From positions 62,001 through 126,000 of the forward strand of contig NZ_JAGIPH010000010.1 in the NCBI RefSeq assembly GCF_017877135.1: 64,000 nt of DNA. Direction: 5' to 3'. The notes below the pieces were generated by a model. The model saw only the letters and a list, made by a program, of their open reading frames with translations, was not told where the DNA came from and did not search any database. The position numbers were made by a program, and so were the translations under genes. Positions 37,293-46,452 of this stretch are shown here, piece by piece (the first letter of the stretch is position 1; the number at the start of each line of letters is the position of its first letter). Origin of the DNA: Neorhizobium galegae. Its GTDB lineage: Bacteria; Pseudomonadota; Alphaproteobacteria; Rhizobiales; Rhizobiaceae.

Positions 37293-38647
37293 TCGGCTGC
37301 CTCCAGGTAGCTGGCATTGGCGGAAGGGGTGTCGCCCGGATCGGCCCCTTGCGCGCGCATCTGTTTCTGAATGGATGTGATATCGGCCTTGCGCACCGTC
37401 GTTCCGGCGTTGAGGGCAACGGTTGCCGCCACACCCGCCGCCTCGCCCATGGCCATGCAGGGTGGGATCTCGCGGCTGGATTTCTGGGCCTGTGGCGTTG
37501 CGGAATAATGACGGCCGGCCACCAGCAGTTGGTCCACTTCCTTCGGCAGCATGGCACGGTAGGGGGTGTAATAGTCGCGGCCGCGGCAGACGGTGTCGGC
37601 AAAATGCCTGCGGCTCATCACGTCATCCTTGGTCACCACATAGTCGCCCTGCAGCATGCGGGTCTGGCGCACGCCCGTCTGCGGCGCAAAATCCACCACA
37701 TAGGCCTGTTCGAAGCCGGGCATTTTGGCGCGGGCGAACTCCAGCAGCCGGCCCATGCGTGCCCTGCCCTCCATTTCCGCCGCCGCCAGGTCCTCGACCT
37801 TGAGGCCCGAGAGCTTTGGCATGTGCGGGCAGTTGAGCCAGACAACGCCCGGCAGCGGGGTCTTCAGCCACCAGTAGGACCAGCAGCCGCCAATGAGGCG
37901 CTTGGCTTCATGATCGAGCGCCTTGAAGGCGTCCGGCTCCTCGAATTCGAAGCGTTCGGCCGCTTCCGTATCGACGCCGCCCCAGCGGGAGACGGTGGTC
38001 AGGATGAACGTGTCCTCGATGTAGGAGGCACCGGCATTGGCCGCCACATCGAGATCGCCCGTCGCATCGATGACGACACCGGCCATGATGGCTTCCAGAC
38101 CGGATTTCGTCTGGCAGACGACGCCCTTGATCACCCCGTCCTCGACAATCGCGGAGGAGAACCAGCTATGGGTGCGAAGCTTGATGCGGCTTTCGGAAAA
38201 AATGTCGTAGGCCACCTGCTTGAAACCATCCGGGTCGAAGGCGGCGGCATAGCAGATCGGATGCGGCGCGGTCGGCGTATGGAAGTCGAAGAGGCCCCAG
38301 CGCGCCCAGCGGCGCCAGCTTTCCGGCAGGTCGCGGCTGTCGATCTGCCGGTCGTTTTCATCCGGCACGACGCACAGGTTTTTCGAGCGCATCCGCTCGA
38401 TCATCTCGGTGCAGATGCCCTGCACGGTGATCTCCAGCCCGTTCACCATGTCATCGAGCACGAGCACCATGCCGCCTGAAGCGAGCCCTCCAAGATAGGG
38501 GTAGCGCTCGATCAGCGTCACGGAAGCACCGTTGCGGGCAGCGGAAATGGCCGCCGAAATCCCGGCAGGGCCGCCGCCGACGACGACAACATCGGACCGG
38601 TCGACAATGGTCGCGGGGCGTTGAGGGATTAGGATGGTGGCGTGCAT
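37289..38647 (-). CDS. FAD-dependent oxidoreductase (PF12831-like)
   Basis: A 452-residue flavoprotein with VVVVGGGPAGISAAISAARNG at about residue 20, ERYPYLGGLASGG for flavin contact, and a C-terminal CMAMGEAAGVAATVAL block. This pattern fits FAD-dependent oxidoreductases of the FAD_oxidored group. ATG 38647 is chosen because GGAGGA lies 6 bases upstream; ATG 38653 is too close to that site. The gene is the first of three coupled enzyme genes after the ABC transporter. Its substrate is not known. Confidence 0.83.
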   Translation of the reverse strand: MHATILIPQRPATIVDRSDVVVVGGGPAGISAAISAARNGASVTLIERYPYLGGLASGGMVLVLDDMVNGLEITVQGICTEMIERMRSKNLCVVPDENDRQIDSRDLPESWRRWARWGLFDFHTPTAPHPICYAAAFDPDGFKQVAYDIFSESRIKLRTHSWFSSAIVEDGVIKGVVCQTKSGLEAIMAGVVIDATGDLDVAANAGASYIEDTFILTTVSRWGGVDTEAAERFEFEEPDAFKALDHEAKRLIGGCWSYWWLKTPLPGVVWLNCPHMPKLSGLKVEDLAAAEMEGRARMGRLLEFARAKMPGFEQAYVVDFAPQTGVRQTRMLQGDYVVTKDDVMSRRHFADTVCRGRDYYTPYRAMLPKEVDQLLVAGRHYSATPQAQKSSREIPPCMAMGEAAGVAATVALNAGTTVRKADITSIQKQMRAQGADPGDTPSANASYLEAAE

Positions 38648-38729
38648 GGTCATTCCTCCCGGTCGTGCCGGCATGGTGAAGGGCGCGCGACCTCACGGGT
38701 CGCGCGATTATTGGGTTTGGCGGGAAGGT

Positions 38730-39575
38730 CTATTCGTGGCTGGAGGGCTTCCAGCGGACGACCTTCCTTTCGGCAAGGGACACGGCGAAGAACAGAAGCA
38801 CCGCCAGCGTCGCGGCAATCACCACCGTCGCGTAGAGGAGCGGTGAGCGGAAATTATAGGTCGCTTCGATGATCAGCGCGCCGAGCCCGTAGCTGGAGCC
38901 GATCCACTCCGCCACGATGGCGCCCATCACGCTGCTGGTGGCGGCGATCTTCAGCGCCGCAAACAGGAACGGCAGCGAGGCGGGAATGCGGACCTTCCAG
39001 AAGATTTCCGTCGGGCTTGCCGACAGCACCCGCATCAGGTCGAGCATGGCCGGGCTCGTGGATTTCAGACCCTGCACCATGTTGACCAGCGTCGGGAAGA
39101 AGCAGATCAAGCCTGCGATGATGATCTTCGGCGCGATGCCATTGCCGACCAGCAACACGAGAATGGGCGCAAGCGCGATGATCGGGATCGACTTGATGAT
39201 CACGGCGACCGGATAGAAAGCCTTTTCCGCAAGCGGGCTATAGACGAACCAGATCGCCAGCAGTACCGCCACCAGATTGCCGAACAGGAAGCCGAGCGCC
39301 GCCTCCAGAAGCGTCGGCAAAAGATTGTTCCACAGGGTCGCGCCATTGTCGTGGAAGGCATAGAGCACCGCGACGGGACTGGGCGCCATGAAGGTCGGCA
39401 CCGAGAAGCCCCAGACGATCAGTTGCCACAGCGCAATGCAGCCGGCGATGGCCAGCATGGCCGGCATGTTGTCCGCGACCGACGAGAGGACACGGCTTGC
39501 TCTCGAGACCCGGCGGGGCTCGTCAGCGGCAGTCTTGTCGTGGACGGGCGCGATGGAGGAGAGAGTGTCGGCCAT
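38730..39575 (-). CDS. ABC transporter permease (SsuC/TauC type)
   Basis: A 281-residue membrane protein with six hydrophobic segments and the family block VAEWIGSSYGLGALI, plus MRVLSASPTEIFWKVRIPASLPFLF for the ATPase-coupling loop. Start ATG 39575 has GGAGGA 6 bases upstream and shares one base with the ATPase stop. It forms the channel of an aliphatic sulfonate, taurine, nitrate or thiamine-precursor type importer. Confidence 0.91.
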   Translation of the reverse strand: MADTLSSIAPVHDKTAADEPRRVSRASRVLSSVADNMPAMLAIAGCIALWQLIVWGFSVPTFMAPSPVAVLYAFHDNGATLWNNLLPTLLEAALGFLFGNLVAVLLAIWFVYSPLAEKAFYPVAVIIKSIPIIALAPILVLLVGNGIAPKIIIAGLICFFPTLVNMVQGLKSTSPAMLDLMRVLSASPTEIFWKVRIPASLPFLFAALKIAATSSVMGAIVAEWIGSSYGLGALIIEATYNFRSPLLYATVVIAATLAVLLFFAVSLAERKVVRWKPSSHE

Positions 39576-40390
39576 CAGCATTCCTCCAGAAGACGACGCA
39601 GATGCGCGGTGATGCGGATGAACTCGACCGTATCGCGGATCGCCAGTGTCCGCTCGGACGGAAGGTCCACCTTGAGGAACTCCTTGACGCGCCCCGGATG
39701 GGCGGCAAGCATCAGCACATATTCACCGAGAAACACCGCTTCGGGGATCGAGTGCGTGACGAAGACGATGGTGGTTCCCGTCTCCTTCCACAGCCGCAGC
39801 AGTTCCTCGTTCAGCTTGTCGCGGGTGATCTCGTCCAGCGCTCCGAAGGGCTCGTCCATCAAGAGAATGCGCGGACGGCTGACGAGCGCGCGAGCGATCG
39901 CCACCCGCTGGCGCTGGCCGCCCGAAAGCTCATGCGGCAGGGCGTTCTCACGGCCTTTGAGGCCGACAAGCGCCAGAAGCCTCTCCGGATCGGCATAGTT
40001 CTCCGTCTGCGCCCGCCGGCCGACTTCCAGCGGCAGGCGGACGTTGTCGAGAACGCTGCGCCAGGGCAAAAGCGTCGCCTCCTGAAAAACGAAGGCAAAG
40101 TCGCGCCCTTCACGCGCCTTCTGCGGCGTCTGGCCCAGCACGGAAATGGATCCATCGCTGATGTGCACCAGATCCGCAATGCAGCGCAGAAGCGTCGATT
40201 TCCCGCAGCCGGAGGGGCCGATCATCGTGACGAGCGCCCCCTTCGGAATGGTGACCGACACATCCTTCAGCGCTGTGAACTGCGATAGCCCGGTGCCGAA
40301 GCGTACGTCCAGATGCTCGACGGACACGGCAGCAGGTGCCAGGTCCTGCGCTGGAAGGTCCATTTTAGGCTGAGCCATGGCCATGACCAT
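39575..40390 (-). CDS. ABC transporter ATPase (SsuB/TauB type)
   Basis: A 271-residue ATPase with IGPSGCGKSTLLRCIA (Walker A), FQEATLLPW for the Q-loop region, ELSGGQRQRVAIARAL, and MDEPFGALDEITR with VTHSIPEAV. All catalytic elements are intact. The start at ATG 40390 shares bases with the binding-protein stop; ATGs at 40384 and 40378 are also possible. It powers the neighbouring permease. Confidence 0.92.
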   Translation of the reverse strand: MVMAMAQPKMDLPAQDLAPAAVSVEHLDVRFGTGLSQFTALKDVSVTIPKGALVTMIGPSGCGKSTLLRCIADLVHISDGSISVLGQTPQKAREGRDFAFVFQEATLLPWRSVLDNVRLPLEVGRRAQTENYADPERLLALVGLKGRENALPHELSGGQRQRVAIARALVSRPRILLMDEPFGALDEITRDKLNEELLRLWKETGTTIVFVTHSIPEAVFLGEYVLMLAAHPGRVKEFLKVDLPSERTLAIRDTVEFIRITAHLRRLLEEC

Positions 40391-41424
40391 TATCCTACCT
40401 GTTTACGGATGTCGGCGGTCGCTTCCAGAACGGACAGGGTCATGATCTCGTCCACCGTCGGCACCTTTTCCTTGAACTGTCCGAGATCCGCATAGGACTT
40501 GATCTGGGCTGCCCAGTTCTCTTTCGTCATCGCACCCCAGCCCACCGTCTTCGTGGTATCGTTGAAGGCGAATTTCATCAGCGGCCCGATGGCCTCCAAT
40601 TCGCTCGCCTTGTCGAGATTGGGGAAGGCTTCGACGAGAAGATTGACCGCCTCTTCCTGGTGATCGCGGGCATAGCCCCAGCCGCGGGCGGTGGCTGCCA
40701 TCCAGCCCGCAAGTTCCTTGGGGTGGTCGGCGAGCTCCTTGTCGGTCGTGTAATAGACATTGGCATAGAGCTGGATGCCGGTATCCCACAGCATCAGGTC
40801 GACACGGTCGTCGCCCAGCACCTTCAGCGCATTGGTGTTGGTCAACCAGCCGACGACGGCATCGGCTTGGCCGGTGACGAGCTGGTTCATGTCGGCACCC
40901 ATATTGACGATCTTGACCTTGTCTTCGGGCACGTTGTTCTTGGCAAGCAGCGCGCGCAGCAGGATGGTACCGGTCGGCTGGATGGCGACCGTCTTGCCGA
41001 TCATGTCCTGCGCCGAGCGGATCGGCTTTCCCTTGCGGGAGAAGTAGGCGTAAGGGTGTTTCTGATAGCCGGCGGCAATCGCCTTCAGGGGCACGCCTGC
41101 GCCGCGCGCCAGCATGACGGAGGGACTGGAGGAAATCTGGCCAAGCGTGCTCTGGCCGGAGGCCACGCCCGCGACACCATCGACGTTCGGGCCGCCGGGC
41201 ACGATTTCAAGCTCGATGCCCTGTTCGGCATAATAGCCCTTCTTCATGGCGACAACCTCGCCCAGCAGGCCGTTGGAGGCAAGCCAGCCCAGTTGCAGGC
41301 GGATCTTTGCCGGCGAGGCGGCGCTGGCCGGCTGGATCGAGAGCAGTGACTGGCCCGCAGCAACAGCCCCCATGGCCGCTGCCGTTGTGATGAAGCCTCT
41401 TCTGCTGACTGTGAATTGCGACAT
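40390..41424 (-). CDS. ABC transporter substrate-binding protein (NMT1/TauA type)
   Basis: A 344-residue binding protein with a twin-arginine signal (SRRGFITTAAAMGAV) and cleavage near PASAASP. The body has the NMT1/THI5-like pattern: IRLQLGWLASNGLLGEVVAMKKGYYAEQGIELE in the family form, then KTVAIQPTGTILLRALL. Such proteins bind small molecules including sulfonates, nitrate, pyrimidine precursors and aromatic acids. It is the first gene of the seven-gene operon down to the LysR gene. The enzymes encoded with it suggest a carboxylic acid ligand. Confidence 0.9.
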   Translation of the reverse strand: MSQFTVSRRGFITTAAAMGAVAAGQSLLSIQPASAASPAKIRLQLGWLASNGLLGEVVAMKKGYYAEQGIELEIVPGGPNVDGVAGVASGQSTLGQISSSPSVMLARGAGVPLKAIAAGYQKHPYAYFSRKGKPIRSAQDMIGKTVAIQPTGTILLRALLAKNNVPEDKVKIVNMGADMNQLVTGQADAVVGWLTNTNALKVLGDDRVDLMLWDTGIQLYANVYYTTDKELADHPKELAGWMAATARGWGYARDHQEEAVNLLVEAFPNLDKASELEAIGPLMKFAFNDTTKTVGWGAMTKENWAAQIKSYADLGQFKEKVPTVDEIMTLSVLEATADIRKQVG

Positions 41425-41477
41425 GTGGATCCCCTCTCTTTTTCGAGATTTATGACGGGATCATTGCCGAAGTGGGC

Positions 41478-41526
41478 GTTCTCATAAAGAACAATTTTGA
41501 GTTCATCCCATTGCCGAATAGGCAAT
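41478..41526. promoter_or_regulatory. Two inverted repeats upstream of the ABC/CoA-transferase operon
   Basis: GTTCTCATAAAGAAC (41478-41492) has perfect 5-bp arms and ATTGCC-GAATA-GGCAAT (41510-41526) perfect 6-bp arms. Both are of the size bound by LysR dimers and lie 54-102 bases before the binding-protein start, in the gap shared with the divergent gene at 41629. Confidence 0.55.
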
Positions 41527-41628
41527 CCTCTCGCTCGTCATTGCTGGCGCAAAGCCCCTATGTCTTGCGACGAAGACGCGCTACACTTTCACGCGTCAAC
41601 CAATGAAAACGCTGGGAGGAGCAATTTC

Positions 41629-41997
41629 ATGAAGCGGATGTGGCCGGAGAAATTCGAATTCATTCTGGACAATGCCGAGGAAGTGACCCTGGATATTCGG
41701 CCGGCGGCCGAAGAAGGCGCGCATAGTGACGTGGCCCATCGCCAGGCCCTGAAGGTGCGTCTCACGCAGGAGGAGTATGAAAGCATCTGGCCGCTGGCGG
41801 AGGCACGCTACCGGCTGGCGGGAAAATTCCACGGCAAGGCCATCACCCTCATCGTCAACAATCCCCATTACCATCGCTGGCACCCGGCGAGTGCCGGAAG
41901 CGTCGCCATGACGTCCGACAGCGGCAAAGAGTATACGATCCCGTACATGACCGTCTATTTCCTGCTGGACGATGTCCGGGAGACCGCTGCCGCCTGA
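41629..41997 (+). CDS. Conserved-looking protein of unknown function
   Basis: A 122-residue soluble protein with an excellent GGGAGGA ribosome site 8 bases before ATG 41629. It has alternating strands and a helix (LTQEEYESIWPLAEARYRLAGKFHG) and a distinctive HYHRWHPAS segment followed by PYMTVYFLLDD; the two histidines might bind metal. I do not recognise the family. It is divergent from the NMT1-type ABC operon and shares its control region, so co-regulation is possible. A hairpin follows the stop codon. Confidence 0.65.
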   Translation: MKRMWPEKFEFILDNAEEVTLDIRPAAEEGAHSDVAHRQALKVRLTQEEYESIWPLAEARYRLAGKFHGKAITLIVNNPHYHRWHPASAGSVAMTSDSGKEYTIPYMTVYFLLDDVRETAAA

Positions 41998-42006
41998 CAT
42001 ATGCCC

Positions 42007-42031
42007 CCGGGCGGGCCACGAGCCTGCCCGG
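42007..42031 (+). terminator. Hairpin after the orphan gene
   Basis: CCGGGCGGGC (42007-42016) pairs with GCCTGCCCGG (42022-42031) with one mismatch and a 5-base loop, 10 bases after the stop. No T-run follows. The rest of the gap to 42282 has further GC-rich inverted repeats but no gene. Confidence 0.45.
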
Positions 42032-42282
42032 TCGGCGTCGCAGCAGGCCGGCGTTTGGCACCGCGGCCTGCCAATCGCCGCCGTTTGCGGCCAGCCCTCC
42101 CGGGCATTTGCCCAAAACGGCCTCTTGATCGGGCCGATGTGGCTGCTTTGCCGTGCCTTTATCCCCGACCAACAACCTTGAGTGAGCAAAAACTACTTTA
42201 TCGGGGCGCGAGCGCCTGATATGAGCGCTCGTCATATTTCTTTTCGCCGGGGGGCGCGGGGGGTAGCACATGGGATCTCCAG

Positions 42283-42822
42283 ATGAGCCAGACCTCCAAG
42301 AGCATGCCGATAGCCCTCATCGTGATGGGCCCCTCCAGCACGGGCAAGACAACCACTGCCGAGCTCCTGTCCCAGGAGCTGAAGTGGGAGTTTGCCGAGG
42401 GCGATACCTTCCATCCCGCCTCGAACATTGAAAAGATGTCTGCGGGCATCCCTCTTGACGATGCCGCTCGCCAGCCCTGGCTTGAAAAGATCCGTGACTG
42501 GATCAGCGAAAAGGCGGACGCGGGCGAAAACGTGGTCATCACCTGCTCTGCCCTGAAGCGCAGCTACCGTGACATTCTGGCAAGCGCTCGCGCGGATGTG
42601 CGCTTCATCGAACTCGTGGCGGACAAGAAGCTGGTGGCCGAGCGGATGGCGATGCGAAAAGGTCACTTCATGCCGCCTTCGCTGCTCGAATCGCAGTTTG
42701 CCACGCTTCAGGTTCTCCAGCCCGATGAAAACGGGGTGAAAGTCACCGTCGATGCACCGCCGAAGATCGTTGTCGAGCGCGCATTGTCCGGGCTCGCCCT
42801 GACGTCTCACATACATCAATAA
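42283..42822 (+). CDS. gntK: Gluconokinase
   Basis: A 179-residue kinase with the P-loop VMGPSSTGKTT (residues 14-24), GDTFHP and NIEKMSAGIPLDD substrate motifs, CSALKRSYRD, and a C-terminal region with HFMPPSLLESQFATL. It phosphorylates gluconate to 6-phosphogluconate in the cytoplasm, feeding the Entner-Doudoroff or pentose phosphate route. It has the usual size for the GntK family. The permease gene follows 54 bases later. No GntR-type gluconate repressor is adjacent. Confidence 0.93.
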   Translation: MSQTSKSMPIALIVMGPSSTGKTTTAELLSQELKWEFAEGDTFHPASNIEKMSAGIPLDDAARQPWLEKIRDWISEKADAGENVVITCSALKRSYRDILASARADVRFIELVADKKLVAERMAMRKGHFMPPSLLESQFATLQVLQPDENGVKVTVDAPPKIVVERALSGLALTSHIHQ

Positions 42823-42876
42823 ATACAGCGCGTATCGGGATCCTGGGGATCCGATACCCGAAGAGGGAGTGGCCAC

Positions 42877-44256
42877 GTGCCAGAATTCGAACAGACCTTG
42901 GGCGCAGGCGCGCTCATTTCCATCGCGGTCGGGGCCGTTGCCCTGCTGCTGTTGCTGATCATCCAGTTTCGCGTCCATGCCTTCGTGGCCCTTATTCTCG
43001 TGAGCCTGCTGACGGCGATCATCGCCGGCATTCCGGCGGCCAATATCCTGACGACGCTCACTTCCGCCTTCGGCTCCACGCTGGGCGGCGTGGCACTTCT
43101 CGTCGGCCTTGGCGCAATGCTCGGCCGCATGCTGGAAATTTCCGGCGGCGCGCAGGCACTGGCAGACGCGCTGGTGGCGCGGTTCGGCGAGAAACGGGCT
43201 CCCATGGCGCTCGGCATTGCCTCGCTGTTCTTCGGCTTTCCGATCTTCTTTGACGCCGGCCTCGTCGTCATGCTGCCGGTCGTCTTCACGGTCGGCCGGC
43301 GGCTGGGTGGCGGCCTGCTCCTTTACGGCATCCCGGTCGCGACCGCGTTCTCGGTCATGCACGTCTTCGTGCCGCCGCATCCCGGACCCGTGGCCGCCGC
43401 TGAGCTTCTCGGCGCCGATGCCGGGCTTCTGATCCTTGTCGGTCTTGTGGTTGCCATCCCCACCTGGATCGTCGCAGGCCAGCTGTTCGGGGCCTGGATC
43501 GGCAAGCTGATCGTCCTTCCCATTCCGGACGGTTTTTCGGCCGACGCTGCAGCCGACAAGGATTTGAACCCGCCAAGCCCGGGTCTCGTCGTTTCGCTTC
43601 TTCTGCTGCCGCTCATCCTCATCTTCATCAATACGGGGCTTGATTTTGCCCGCGTGCAGGGATGGGTGAGCAAGGAGGCCGGCTGGTTCCAGCTGGCCCG
43701 CACCCTTGGCGCAACGCCGATCGCGCTTCTCATCTCCGTGCTTGTCGCCGGCTACGTGCTGGGGCCGATGCGGGGTCGCAGCGCCGTCAAGGTCGAGCGC
43801 ATTCTCGATTCGGCTTTGGGGCCGGTCTGCTCGATTATCCTGATCACCGGCGCCGGCGGCATGTTCGGCGGCGTTCTGCGCGCCTCCGGCATCGGCAAGG
43901 CCCTGTCGGATGGTCTCTCGGATATCGGCCTGCCGGTTCTGGTTGCCGGCTTCCTGGTCGCCACTGCCTTGCGGGTCGCGCAGGGGTCCGCAACCGTCGC
44001 GCTGATTACCGCAGCCGGCCTTATCCAGCCTGCCGTGCAGGCGGCCGGCTATCAGGGGCTGCAGCTTTCGGCAATCGTCATCGCGCTTGCCTCCGGCTCG
44101 GTCATGCTCTCGCATGTCAACGATTCCGGCTTCTGGCTGGTCGGACGCTTCTTCAACATGGACGTCAAGACCACCTTCAAGACCTGGTCTGTCATGCAGA
44201 CATTGGTCGGGCTGATCGGCTTTGCCCTGTCAGGCCTGATCTTCTGGGCAGGCTGA
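42877..44256 (+). CDS. gntP: Gluconate permease (GntP family)
   Basis: A 459-residue transporter with about twelve membrane segments. GntP features include GFPIFFDAGLVVMLPVVF, FVPPHPGPVAAAELLGAD, the ILITGAGGMFGGVLRASGIG block and GSVMLSHVNDSGFWLV. It starts with GTG 42877 behind AGAGGGAG. It imports gluconate by proton symport and is paired with the gluconokinase gene. It converges on hutC with only 16 bases between. Confidence 0.93.
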   Translation: MPEFEQTLGAGALISIAVGAVALLLLLIIQFRVHAFVALILVSLLTAIIAGIPAANILTTLTSAFGSTLGGVALLVGLGAMLGRMLEISGGAQALADALVARFGEKRAPMALGIASLFFGFPIFFDAGLVVMLPVVFTVGRRLGGGLLLYGIPVATAFSVMHVFVPPHPGPVAAAELLGADAGLLILVGLVVAIPTWIVAGQLFGAWIGKLIVLPIPDGFSADAAADKDLNPPSPGLVVSLLLLPLILIFINTGLDFARVQGWVSKEAGWFQLARTLGATPIALLISVLVAGYVLGPMRGRSAVKVERILDSALGPVCSIILITGAGGMFGGVLRASGIGKALSDGLSDIGLPVLVAGFLVATALRVAQGSATVALITAAGLIQPAVQAAGYQGLQLSAIVIALASGSVMLSHVNDSGFWLVGRFFNMDVKTTFKTWSVMQTLVGLIGFALSGLIFWAG

Positions 44257-44272
44257 CCAGACCGATCGGACG

Positions 44273-45004
44273 TTAACCGGCCGGGCTTTCGCCCGGCTGG
44301 AAACGGGCCACCAGCGCGTGCCTGTCGCCGGGATAGGTGAAGCGCACGAAGGTGACGGGCCCGCTTGCACCCCAGGTGCGGCGCTCGATGACGAGGCAGG
44401 CGGCATTGCGCGGGATCTCGAGCGCCGCGGAGATCTCGGCGGATGCTGAAAAGGCCTGGATGCGGTGCTCGGCAGCGTTCCACGGCACCCGGCTGATCAG
44501 CCAGGCGCCGGGAGCGGTCTTTGAGAAGTCGGCGCTTGCGGCTTCGGCTACAGTGTCCAGGTTGATCAGGCGCTGCTCCAGGCAGAAGGGGCGCGTACCG
44601 GCGCGGTGAAGGCAGGTGAGATCAAGCACGGTCGCACCGGCGCTCACGTCCAGATGCTGCCGATCTGCGGCACTTGCCTTGCGCGCCTTTTGCTGTTTGA
44701 GATCAAACGCGTAAGAGAGGTTGAGGGAGCGAACCTCAGCCTCGATATCGTGAATTTCGAGGACGGCGGCCTGGGCGACCGGCTGGGCGACGAAACTGCC
44801 GGATTTCTTGCGCCGTTCGATGAGGCCCGCCCGCGCCAGCTGCGTCAGAACCTTGTTCGCCGTCATGCGCGAACAGCCATAGTGCACGGCAAGATCCACC
44901 TCGAAGGGAAGCCGGTGGCCGGGCGGCCAGGTTCCGGAGAGGATCTTCCCCTCCAGATCAGCCAGAATACGGCTGTGCAGCGTGCCGTCTTTTTCGCCCG
45001 TCAT
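44273..45004 (-). CDS. hutC: Histidine utilisation repressor HutC (GntR/UTRA family)
   Basis: A 243-residue GntR regulator. The winged helix at residues 8-75 includes LPFEVDLAVHYGCSRMTANKVLTQLARAGLIERRKKSGSFVA in family form, with the CSRMTANKVL recognition helix typical of HutC. The UTRA ligand domain (about 95-235) ends ALVARFQPGE. HutC represses hut genes until urocanate binds. It overlaps hutF by ATGA and likely acts on the palindrome at 46413-46424. Confidence 0.93.
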   Translation of the reverse strand: MTGEKDGTLHSRILADLEGKILSGTWPPGHRLPFEVDLAVHYGCSRMTANKVLTQLARAGLIERRKKSGSFVAQPVAQAAVLEIHDIEAEVRSLNLSYAFDLKQQKARKASAADRQHLDVSAGATVLDLTCLHRAGTRPFCLEQRLINLDTVAEAASADFSKTAPGAWLISRVPWNAAEHRIQAFSASAEISAALEIPRNAACLVIERRTWGASGPVTFVRFTYPGDRHALVARFQPGESPAG

Positions 45005-46347
45005 GATGACAGCAAGTCCCGCATCGTATCGCCAAAGCGTCGGCTTATCCTGTCGCGCAGCCGGTGGCGACCTTTTTCAACCTGCATCTGGCCGCGCACC
45101 CAGACACTGTCGACGCCGACACCGCCGGCAAAGATCCAGTGATCGAGAATCTGGTCGGCCGCAAGATAGGGGACGGCCGATGCGTCGAGCGCAACCAGAT
45201 CGGCACTCTGGCCAGCGACAAGGCCTGCCGGAGCGCCCATGGCGGCCGCGCCGCCGGCAAGGGCTGAATCGAACAGACGCCGGCCCGTCGACCCTTCGAC
45301 CTCGGCCACGACATTGCGGGCCGTGAGCGCCAGACGCTGCGAATATTCCAGCTGCCGCAATTCCTGCGCAACCGAGATCAGGATGTTGGAATCCGATCCG
45401 ATACCGAAGCGGCCGCCTTGTTCGAGAAACGCTGCGCCGTCAAAAATACCGTCGCCGAGATTGGCCTCGGTGATCGGGCAAAGCCCTGCCACCGCGCCGG
45501 AGGCTGCAACTCCGCGCACTTCCTCAGGTGTCATGTGCGTGGCGTGAATCAGGCACCAGCGATGATCGACCGCGGCATGGGACAGAAGCCATTCCACCGG
45601 GCGCTGGCCGGTATGGGCAAGGCTATCCTCCACTTCCTTCAGCTGTTCGGCCACGTGGATATGCACCGGTCCGCCCTCTGCCAGCGGCAGGATCGCCTGC
45701 AACTCGCCAGGCGTGACGGCCCGTAGACTGTGCGGCGCAATGCCGAGCCTTGCGCCGGGCAAGGTGCCGACAAGGCTGCGGCAGGCCTCCATTTGGCGCG
45801 CAAAGGCATCGGGCGAATGCAGGAACCGGCGCTGGCCTTCGTTTGGCGCCGCACCGCCAAAGCCGGAATGCGCATAGAACACGGGAAGCAGTGTGAGGCC
45901 GATGCCAGTTTCGACAGAGGCCGCCGCGATGCGCTCTGCCATTTCGGCGATATTGGCGTAAAAGCCGCCATCCCGATCATGGTGCAGATAATGGAATTCC
46001 CCGACGCGACCAAAGCCCGCCTCAAGCATCTCCATGTATAGCTGGGCTGCCACCGCTTCCACCTGATCAGGCGTCATCGACAGCGCAAAGCGGTACATCA
46101 GCGTGCGCCAGCTCCAGAAGCTGTCGGCGCCCGGGCCGCGCCGCTCGGCAAGGCCTGCCATGGCGCGCTGGAAGGCATGGGAGTGCAGGTTCGGCATGGC
46201 CGGCACGATGACCGGATAGCGCAGGTCACCCGCCTCTGCCGCCACGCCCGTTTCCACACTCGATAACTGACCATCCACGATCGTCAGCCGCACATCGTTT
46301 TGCCAACCCTCTGGCAATAAAGCGCTATTTGCGTGGATCACCTGCAT
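45001..46347 (-). CDS. hutF: Formimidoylglutamate deiminase
   Basis: A 448-residue amidohydrolase-fold enzyme with the metal-binding MPNLHSHAFQRAMAG motif, SFWSWRTLMY, VGEFHYLHHD, the HVAEQ histidine, CLIHATH and FGIGSDSN aspartate. It converts N-formimidoyl-glutamate to N-formyl-glutamate plus ammonia, the fourth step of the five-step histidine pathway, and so matches the presence of hutG. It is co-transcribed with hutC and divergent from hutI. Confidence 0.95.
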   Translation of the reverse strand: MQVIHANSALLPEGWQNDVRLTIVDGQLSSVETGVAAEAGDLRYPVIVPAMPNLHSHAFQRAMAGLAERRGPGADSFWSWRTLMYRFALSMTPDQVEAVAAQLYMEMLEAGFGRVGEFHYLHHDRDGGFYANIAEMAERIAAASVETGIGLTLLPVFYAHSGFGGAAPNEGQRRFLHSPDAFARQMEACRSLVGTLPGARLGIAPHSLRAVTPGELQAILPLAEGGPVHIHVAEQLKEVEDSLAHTGQRPVEWLLSHAAVDHRWCLIHATHMTPEEVRGVAASGAVAGLCPITEANLGDGIFDGAAFLEQGGRFGIGSDSNILISVAQELRQLEYSQRLALTARNVVAEVEGSTGRRLFDSALAGGAAAMGAPAGLVAGQSADLVALDASAVPYLAADQILDHWIFAGGVGVDSVWVRGQMQVEKGRHRLRDRISRRFGDTMRDLLSS

Positions 46348-46412
46348 GTCGCCGTTCCTTGACTGGTTGGAGCCGTCGCGGCTCCGGAATTTCCGCTTGC
46401 GTGAACCTCATA

Positions 46413-46424
46413 ATGTATATACAT
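46413..46424. promoter_or_regulatory. HutC-type operator palindrome
   Basis: ATGTATATACAT is a perfect 12-bp palindrome in the divergent hutF-hutI gap, 66 bases from hutF and 29 bases before the hutI start. Its TGTA/TACA arms resemble sites described for HutC and other UTRA-type GntR regulators. Confidence 0.7.
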
Positions 46425-46452
46425 GTTACCGCAAAGGGAAGGCGAAAGAACG

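Noticed and set aside
42232..44115. 627-codon open frame antisense to gntK and gntP
   Set aside because: Highly charged Arg/Asp/Gly translation with no family match; both plus-strand genes are clear.
42283..45004. Reading the GntR-family gene next to gntP as the gluconate repressor GntR
   Set aside because: It has a UTRA domain of the HutC type, overlaps hutF by ATGA and is convergent with gntP; gluconate GntR repressors are LacI-type.
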